NCBI GenBank assembly: GCA_036839715.1 | Contig: DAITDU010000013.1 | Location: 1-45,686, forward strand | DNA: 45,686 nt | Direction: 5' to 3' | Source: Thermocaproicibacter sp002410755 | GTDB lineage: Bacteria > Bacillota > Clostridia > Oscillospirales > Acutalibacteraceae | Part shown: positions 40,473 to 45,686 of the stretch, piece by piece | How positions within the stretch are numbered: position 1 is the stretch's first letter | How the letters are laid out: the number at the start of each line of letters is the position of its first letter | Program-made: the position numbers and the translations under genes | The notes under the pieces: generated by a model | Database searches by the model: none | What the model was told of the DNA's origin: nothing | Seen by the model: only the letters and a program-made list of their open reading frames with translations

Positions 40473-41471
40473 TTATCCTCCCAATGTTGCAATCATGACG
40501 GCTTTGATGGTATGAAGCCTGTTTTCCGCTTCATCAAAGACAACGGAGTGGTCACTTTCAAAGACTTCATCCGTAACTTCCATTTCCTTCAGTCCAAATT
40601 TCTCAAAAATCTGCATTCCGATTTTGGTATCCGTGTTATGGAAAGAAGGAAGGCAGTGCTCAAAAATCACATTTTTATTTCCTGTTTTCCTCAGCATTTC
40701 CATGTTGACCTGGTAGGGCCGCAAAAGCTCAATACGCTTTACCCATTGAGCTTCGGGCTCCCCCATTGAAAGCCACACATCCGTATAAAGGACATCCGCA
40801 TCTTTAACGCCTTGGTCAATACTGTCGGTAATCATAATTTTTGCACCTGTAGCTCCGGCAATTTTACGGCATTTTTCAAGGAGTCCCGTGTCAGGGTTCA
40901 GCGCCGCCGGCGTTACGATTCGGAAATCCATACCCATCTTTGATGCACCAATCATAAGGGCATTGGCTACATTATTCCGCCCATCCCCGACATAGGTAAA
41001 AGTCATCTGCTCATATGGTTTTTTCAAGTGCTCTTTTGCCGTCATAAAGTCTGCAAGGACTTGGGTCGGGTGGTCGGCATCCGTCAGGCCATTCCAGACT
41101 GGAACACCAGAATATTTTGCAAGATCCTCTACTGTTTTCTGGGCAAAGCCGCGGTATTCAATCCCGTCAAACATTCTTCCTAGAACGCGGGCCGTATCAG
41201 CAATCGACTCTTTTTTCCCCATCTGGCTTCCAGTCGGGCCAAGATAAGTTACATTTGCTCCCTGCTCTTTTGCTCCGATTTCAAAAGCGCAGCGGGTACG
41301 TGTTGAGTCTTTCTCAAAAAGCAGAACGATATTTTTCCCCTTCAGCATTTGACGTTCCGTACCAGCATATTTCGCTTTTTTAAGTTCAGAAGCCAAGTCA
41401 AGAAGAAAAGTAATCTCCCTTGGAGTAAAATCCATCAGGGTGAGAAAACTTCTGTTCCTAAGATTATACAT
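40473..41471 (-). CDS. arcB: ornithine carbamoyltransferase (catabolic)
   Basis: 332 residues with the carbamoyl phosphate site STRTR (FEKDSTRTRCAFE), the HPTQ loop (ADHPTQVLADF), the ornithine-site FEHCLPSFH, and an SMG region (DVWLSMGEPEAQ). It splits citrulline into ornithine and carbamoyl phosphate in the catabolic direction; the context with arcA and arcC supports arcB over the biosynthetic argF. GGGAG is 12 bases before the ATG. It lies 76 bases after arcA. Confidence 0.95.
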   Translation of the reverse strand: MYNLRNRSFLTLMDFTPREITFLLDLASELKKAKYAGTERQMLKGKNIVLLFEKDSTRTRCAFEIGAKEQGANVTYLGPTGSQMGKKESIADTARVLGRMFDGIEYRGFAQKTVEDLAKYSGVPVWNGLTDADHPTQVLADFMTAKEHLKKPYEQMTFTYVGDGRNNVANALMIGASKMGMDFRIVTPAALNPDTGLLEKCRKIAGATGAKIMITDSIDQGVKDADVLYTDVWLSMGEPEAQWVKRIELLRPYQVNMEMLRKTGNKNVIFEHCLPSFHNTDTKIGMQIFEKFGLKEMEVTDEVFESDHSVVFDEAENRLHTIKAVMIATLGG

Positions 41472-41547
41472 AGTACCTATTTTCTCCCTTCATTTTTGCC
41501 TGCTCATTCGGCTGAAGCTTGTTAAATTCTCACAATTTGCCAGCATC

Positions 41548-42768
41548 TTATAGATCATCGCGGCTCAGTGGCATACTCATACAGCGAGGGCCACCGCGGC
41601 CGCGGGAAAGTTCAGAGCTCGGAATTGCTATCACATCAATACCATGCTTCTGCATTACACGGTTGCTGACATAATTTCTTTCATAGGAAATCACTTTGCC
41701 CGGGGCAATGGCAAGCATATTGGAGCCATCGTTCCATTGTTCCCTTCTGGAAGCAATTTTGTCCCCATCACCGCATTGAATAAGGTCTACCCCATGAACT
41801 TTCAGTGCTGCACGAAGGACTTTATCCAGTGTCTCATGAATATACCGCACTTCCAGTGCTCCCTTTGCACCGAGCGTTATCTCATAAACACTCAAGGGCC
41901 CCATCATACTGGGATGGACTACAAACTTATCATAGTCCACCATGGTAAATATTGTATCAAGATGCATAAATGCGCGGCATTCCGGTATCCGGAACACAAG
42001 AACGCGCTCAAAAATCTCCTGTTGCAGCAAATTTTTTGCAAGGGTTTCAATCGCACCTGCGGAAGTTCGCTGGCTGCAACCAACGGCAAATACTTTGGGG
42101 GACAAAACCAGCTCGTCCCCACCTTCCAGGTTATCCGTAAAAGTTCTGTCATAAAAAAGGCGTACCTTTGATTTTGAAAAGGCAGGATGGTACCGGTAGA
42201 TGTATTCTATAAAAAGGGATTCCCTTCTGCGAGCTTCCATCCTCATGCGATTGATGGTCAGGCCATCTGACACGGCAGCGGCTGGATCACGGGTAAAATA
42301 AAGATTTGGCATCGGATCCAAGTAAAAAAGGCCGGAATTCTGAAGCAGACAACTAAGCGGATTGTTATCATGGACTTGAACTTCATCTTTACGGACACCT
42401 GCTTCCATACATTTCAGCATATCCTTGACCGGTTTGTCCAAAAGGTAATGATAAACAGCTTCATACACCGGCGGAAAAGTAATATGGCTTTCTCGCAGGA
42501 ACTCCTGAAGAAATTGGCCACGAAGTTTCTCATCCACAAGGACTTCAGCCAGTAAGTCATTCAGGTAGTAGACGCGTGCACCATTTTCCTGAAGAACTTT
42601 CGCAAAATTGTCATGTTCTTCCTGGGCAATTTTAAGGTATGGAATATCATCAAATAAAAGCCGGCCCAACTCTTCTGGAATAAGATTTTCCAGTTCTCGG
42701 CCAGGGCGGTGAAGCAATACTTTACGAAGTTTGCCGATTTCAGACGTAATATGGATAAATGGTCCCAC
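41548..42768 (-). CDS. arcA: arginine deiminase
   Basis: 406 residues with the arginine deiminase signature: HITSEIGKLRKVLLHRPGRE, NLYFTRDPAAAV, LEGGDELVLSPKVFAVGCSQ, FMHLDTIFTMVDYDKFVVHP, and the C-terminal nucleophile loop GGPRCMSMPLSRDDL with the catalytic Cys. It hydrolyses arginine to citrulline and ammonia. The start is GTG 42768, 8 bases after AAAGGAG. It is the first gene of the arc set; upstream a TATAAT occurs near 42842-42847 on the minus strand without a good -35. Confidence 0.97.
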   Translation of the reverse strand: MGPFIHITSEIGKLRKVLLHRPGRELENLIPEELGRLLFDDIPYLKIAQEEHDNFAKVLQENGARVYYLNDLLAEVLVDEKLRGQFLQEFLRESHITFPPVYEAVYHYLLDKPVKDMLKCMEAGVRKDEVQVHDNNPLSCLLQNSGLFYLDPMPNLYFTRDPAAAVSDGLTINRMRMEARRRESLFIEYIYRYHPAFSKSKVRLFYDRTFTDNLEGGDELVLSPKVFAVGCSQRTSAGAIETLAKNLLQQEIFERVLVFRIPECRAFMHLDTIFTMVDYDKFVVHPSMMGPLSVYEITLGAKGALEVRYIHETLDKVLRAALKVHGVDLIQCGDGDKIASRREQWNDGSNMLAIAPGKVISYERNYVSNRVMQKHGIDVIAIPSSELSRGRGGPRCMSMPLSRDDL

Positions 42769-43028
42769 TCAGTGCACTCCTTTCGATTGATTTAAGAGCC
42801 CAGCGGAACATCCCTTCAGCCCTAAAACAAGTTATATGTTAATTATAAACGAAAGGCCGGATAATGGAAGCACAGGATTTAGTTTATTATTGAGATATTT
42901 ACGTATTTTTTAGAATTTATCTTCTATTCTCCTTGTTTTTAGATAGTATTCTCCAAATATCTTGCAATATCTCCTGTTTTGTCTTCAAATTTCCTGTTAA
43001 TGTTATATTGCATCCAACATTTACTAGT

Positions 43029-43180
43029 TCTATAATAAATGTCTGGGTACAAAATATTTTGAGAAAAGAGTAAAAAGCAGAGCATATTCGATGAAAAGCC
43101 TTTAAAATGGGAATTACCAGCATTACCATTTTGTAGGTCACCGATATGCTCTGCTTACAATACTGAAAACCTGCGGATTC
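43029..43180. repeat. palindromic repeat element, copy 1
   Basis: A 150-base element also found at 45188-45346. Its ends AGCAGAGCATAT (43076-43087) and ATATGCTCTGCT (43144-43155) are a perfect 12-bp inverted repeat, and an inner AAAATGG/CCATTTT (43104-43110, 43126-43132) forms a second stem. In minus-strand RNA the outer stem is followed by a T-run (TTTTTACTCTTTT), so it can act as a terminator for the gene ending at 43181. Confidence 0.82.
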
Positions 43181-43690
43181 TTACGATAGCTGGCTGAAAA
43201 AATCCGAAAGGATAGACTCTACCTGGTCAAAATGCTCCGGCTCATATCCCCTCCCACTGATAAGGCCTTGCTGACATCTAAGGGAAGAATCAAACCAACC
43301 TGGCCGAAACCGGCAAAAGCCAATATCCAGTGTGTAACTGTTAAAGCCACTTTGGTTCTTCGGGTAAAAATCAATGGAATATTCCCACCCTGCTATTCTT
43401 TCTCTGGCAGGATTCCGATGGAATGTCTGATTGCTTAATCTTTTCATTACATTTTTAATTTTTTTCTGGTCGGTCGTGGATTTCAGCTTTCCCTTACCAC
43501 TTCTAATTTCAATTTTAGTAACGTTTTCAGGCTGCAGGTTTCCAATACCCTGACTGAACGTAATGACTCTCGGAGGAAAAGAGGACGGATTGAGAAAATA
43601 AAGAAGCACTGCGGTAAAAAATAAAATAACAACAATTCCAATGATCCACAAAAAAATTTTTCTGTGTTTGTTTTTTCGTACATTCTCCAT
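43181..43690 (-). CDS. membrane-anchored protein of unknown function beside the C39-like peptidase
   Basis: 169 residues. A basic N-terminus, then one transmembrane helix (IFLWIIGIVVILFFTAVLLY), then an extracellular domain of about 130 residues (VTKIEIRSGKGKLKSTTDQK; IAGWEYSIDFYPKNQSG; YTLDIGFCRFRP). The strand-rich pattern suggests a beta fold, but I recognise no family. The start is ATG 43690, just after the peptidase stop (5 bases between); upstream in-frame codons overlap that gene. The pair is probably one transcript from the strong promoter at 45133-45161, ended by the palindromic repeat. It may inhibit, anchor or be processed by the peptidase. Confidence 0.72.
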   Translation of the reverse strand: MENVRKNKHRKIFLWIIGIVVILFFTAVLLYFLNPSSFPPRVITFSQGIGNLQPENVTKIEIRSGKGKLKSTTDQKKIKNVMKRLSNQTFHRNPARERIAGWEYSIDFYPKNQSGFNSYTLDIGFCRFRPGWFDSSLRCQQGLISGRGYEPEHFDQVESILSDFFSQLS

Positions 43691-43695
43691 TCCGC

Positions 43696-44946
43696 TTACC
43701 ATCTCACATACCACATTCCAGTAATCATTCCGGAATATTTATAAAAATTAGATGTGGTTGAATTCCAGCCATCACAAATCCTTAAATAATCTCCATTATC
43801 ACATTCTTGATAACCAACTGCCAGCATGTCATGGTCTTTATACTTTGAATCTAAATTAACTGAAAATATAAGAGGATTTCCATTATGTATATTTTGGGTT
43901 ATCCATGACCAAGAAGTAGCCCAAAGGCCCTCTTTAATATCATCACCCGCCACGGGATGGCCCATTAGTTTACCATACGCAATCAAGCCATTAAATGCAT
44001 CCCGATCATAAACACCTGTGTCAATACTACCGTTAATACAATATCTAAGCTTTTGAAAAACATCAGCAGCAGAATACCAAGCTGGCCATAAGTCATATTG
44101 CGTACTGCTGTTGATATTGCTAAATTGACTCCAATATTCAATAAAATTTACAGTAGCAGTATAGGCACAATTTCCTTTCCCTTCAAAATTTTGGGTAGTA
44201 TATGCATGATATCCTACTCCGTCTCTTCCATTTGCATACAGATTTGGTACCACAACGTCAGAATAGATTGTTTGGGACTCTGACATAATGGCCGTTTTGC
44301 TTGACGGTTGAAGCATTCTTCCCTTCAATTTGGAAAGGTTCTGAACTGTTTTTGAGTTAACGTTATTTTTCAAAATGTCAACATATTTTTGATAAGTATT
44401 TTTTTTGTCAATATTCACCACAGAGTTTGTAGCCATGTTGATGACACTACTTGCATTGTTCGGTTTTAAAAAAGTCAACCCAGAGTCATAAATGATATGC
44501 TCATCATTGGTAATCCGATGGCCATAATAATATAAACTCATACTATCGACCATGGCATCACAATCATAGCCAAAAGCATCAACAGAAGGATTCCTGCTGT
44601 TTGCATTAACAAGAATATACCCCTTTTTCACACCGTTTGTCATCAAGCGGAAAAGGTAGGAATTAACATAGCTACCATAATCATAGAGCTGCACTGTTTC
44701 ATAACAAGTAGTCGTATTATTCCATGGGCAGTGTTCATCGAGTGATTTTTCTTCTGTTATGCACTGTTCGGCCAGTAGACGAGCATCACTTTCTGAAATA
44801 TACTTAACACTTTGAGTCATTCGGTTGTCACTTGCAGCACTTCCGTTGTCTGTTTTACTGACAGCCAAAGCATTAAAATTTAACGTTCCGAGAAAAATTA
44901 CCGTAATGAGAAGAACACATAATTTTTTAATACGAAATTTTTTCAT
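43696..44946 (-). CDS. secreted cysteine peptidase of C39/C10-like fold
   Basis: 416 residues. A signal peptide (residues 1-28, FLGTLNFNALA then cleavage) is followed by a prodomain of about 220 residues and a papain-like domain. The catalytic Cys260 is in GKGNCAYTATVNF, the His372 in DHDMLAVGYQ, and the Asp392 in CDGWNSTT. This is a C39-like/streptopain-like arrangement. It is expected to be exported and to become active after loss of the prodomain. ATG 44946 has GGGTGAG in front. The substrate is unknown. It is bracketed by two copies of a palindromic repeat and could have been moved as a cassette. Confidence 0.85.
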   Translation of the reverse strand: MKKFRIKKLCVLLITVIFLGTLNFNALAVSKTDNGSAASDNRMTQSVKYISESDARLLAEQCITEEKSLDEHCPWNNTTTCYETVQLYDYGSYVNSYLFRLMTNGVKKGYILVNANSRNPSVDAFGYDCDAMVDSMSLYYYGHRITNDEHIIYDSGLTFLKPNNASSVINMATNSVVNIDKKNTYQKYVDILKNNVNSKTVQNLSKLKGRMLQPSSKTAIMSESQTIYSDVVVPNLYANGRDGVGYHAYTTQNFEGKGNCAYTATVNFIEYWSQFSNINSSTQYDLWPAWYSAADVFQKLRYCINGSIDTGVYDRDAFNGLIAYGKLMGHPVAGDDIKEGLWATSWSWITQNIHNGNPLIFSVNLDSKYKDHDMLAVGYQECDNGDYLRICDGWNSTTSNFYKYSGMITGMWYVRW

Positions 44947-45132
44947 CTTACTCACCCATTCAATCAGTAATTTTTTGCAACAGTGCCATCCCCAATACTT
45001 TTCCAAACATTCATATCTCAGTAAAATAACATCAACATTTCCTAAAACATTGGACTCACCTCCATACTAAATTCTATGGAATTATCTGTATTCTTCCATT
45101 TAAACCAGAAAATGTCGCTTTACTTCCAAATT

Positions 45133-45161
45133 ATTATATTCATTTAATTCGTAATTGTCAA
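45133..45161 (-). promoter_or_regulatory. consensus promoter of the C39-like peptidase gene
   Basis: On the minus strand, a perfect TTGACA (45156-45161), 17-base spacer and perfect TATAAT (45133-45138). The leader is about 180 bases long. It contains GGAGGTGAG at about 45049-45057 followed by ATG-TTT-TAG, a minimal upstream reading frame. Confidence 0.9.
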
Positions 45162-45187
45162 CAAGTTATTCTTATTTTTCTTTTGGC

Positions 45188-45346
45188 TCTATAACGATAT
45201 TAGGGCACAGAGAACAAGGCTTTGAGGAAAGAGTAAAAAGCAGAGCACATTCGATGAAAGACCTTTCAAATGGAAATTACCAACACTGCCACTTTATAGG
45301 TCACCGATATGCTCTGTAATTATAATATTGAAAAACCGCTTGGATT
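45188..45346. repeat. palindromic repeat element, copy 2
   Basis: An imperfect second copy of the element at 43029-43180, in the same orientation. Its outer arms CAGAGCACAT (45241-45250) and ATATGCTCTG (45307-45316) still pair, with a G-T pair in place of one A-T. An inner GACCT/AGGTC stem is present in the minus-strand RNA. The flank AATATTGAAAAACCGC resembles the flank of copy 1. Confidence 0.8.
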
Positions 45347-45585
45347 AAGAGAGGTAATTGCGAAGATGTGAGGCAATAACCCAATGATTCATTTGAAACA
45401 TTCTCTGTTTCGCTGAAAAAAATATATATTTTCCCCATAAAGCAAAATGGCAGGCGGACACCGCTTTTCAGTACAGGAATTCCTTGGTTGAAAAAGATTG
45501 TACAACTGATCTCTCATACAGCAAATTCCAAATCAAAGCAATTCATACTGCCCGCTGGAAGTAGATTCCGGCGAACAGCAAACAA
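45347..45585. other. short region without a recognisable gene
   Basis: About 240 bases between the second palindromic repeat and the terminator near the window end. All frames contain stops within 40 codons. A minus-strand frame ending at 45346-45350 has similarity in position, but not clearly in sequence, to the end of the gene at 43181, so a decayed copy is possible. Confidence 0.4.
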
Positions 45586-45620
45586 AAGAGGAGTCCTGCC
45601 AAAATGGCAAAACTCCTCTT
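45586..45620 (-). terminator. terminator of the gene at the window edge
   Basis: AAGAGGAGT (45586-45594) and ACTCCTCTT (45612-45620) form a perfect 9-bp stem with inner TGCC/GGCA. The minus-strand tail TTTTGTTTG is moderately T-rich and fits a terminator of a minus-strand gene. Confidence 0.7.
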
Positions 45621-45652
45621 ACCTTATACTAATTATGTTGGCACTACCTATT

Positions 45653-45686
45653 TTACCGGGCCGTTACCAGCCAAGTATCTTCAGCA
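45653..45686 (-). CDS. last codons of a minus-strand gene running off the window
   Basis: On the minus strand the sequence from the window edge reads AEDTWLVTAR and then a TAA stop at 45653-45655, with a good terminator 32 bases downstream. The frame and the terminator suggest the true end of a gene. The product cannot be identified from ten residues. Confidence 0.4.
   Translation of the reverse strand, partial: AEDTWLVTAR

Noticed and set aside
1..45686. CRISPR arrays, rRNA genes, prophage, complete insertion sequences
   Set aside because: No regularly spaced repeats, no rRNA-like sequence and no transposase, integrase or phage structural motifs were found in any real reading frame. The two 150-base palindromic elements are the only repeat family noticed.

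Overview
The window looks like chromosome from a Gram-positive anaerobe of class Clostridia, probably Oscillospiraceae/Ruminococcaceae-like. The basis is the near-consensus sigma-A promoters, strong purine-rich ribosome sites with GTG/TTG starts, the family content (DUF4364, DUF5317, LplB/YtcP-type importer, flavin reductase-rubredoxin fusion, arginine deiminase pathway) and the moderate GC with AT-rich intergenic DNA. The genus is inferred, not proven.

Layout. 1-8377 is housekeeping: the 5' part of a tRNA-Thr with its promoter, an XRE regulator with an operator-like palindrome, a DUF4364 protein, DedA and PAP2 membrane proteins, a broken S9 peptidase, uracil permease, a flavin reductase-rubredoxin fusion, rarA and glyA. 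8518-12085 is a MoxR/DUF58/membrane-protein operon, followed by an endonuclease III fused to a GNAT acetyltransferase and an orphan AraC regulator. 14107-16885 is a minus-strand operon: an unrecognised soluble protein, a 26-residue membrane microprotein that was not in the longer gene set, an HD-GYP c-di-GMP phosphodiesterase and a DUF5317 protein.

17095-33762 is the most interesting part. A membrane-anchored AraC-type sensor faces, across about 1 kb of AT-rich DNA, an LplB/YtcP/lipoprotein importer. This is followed by two amidohydrolase-2 proteins (one without its metal ligands), a DegT PLP enzyme, a Rossmann epimerase-like protein without the YxxxK lysine, a DapA-like aldolase, an M20 amidohydrolase, a broken Gfo/Idh oxidoreductase, a divergent glycerate 2-kinase and a second DegT enzyme. 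I read it as an uncharacterised catabolic route for an amide- or amino-bearing sugar-like compound, ending in pyruvate and glycerate. The substrate is unknown.

33830-37646 holds an AraC/cupin regulator divergent from a GH36 alpha-galactosidase with a 10-bp palindromic operator, then an Lrp/AsnC regulator. 37919-42768 is amino-acid fermentation: aspartate ammonia-lyase and, convergent to it, arcA-arcB-arcC (arginine deiminase, ornithine carbamoyltransferase, carbamate kinase). 43029-45686 has a secreted C39/C10-like cysteine peptidase with a membrane-anchored partner, bracketed by two copies of a ~150-bp palindromic repeat that can fold into a long terminator-like hairpin, and the last codons of another minus-strand gene at the edge.
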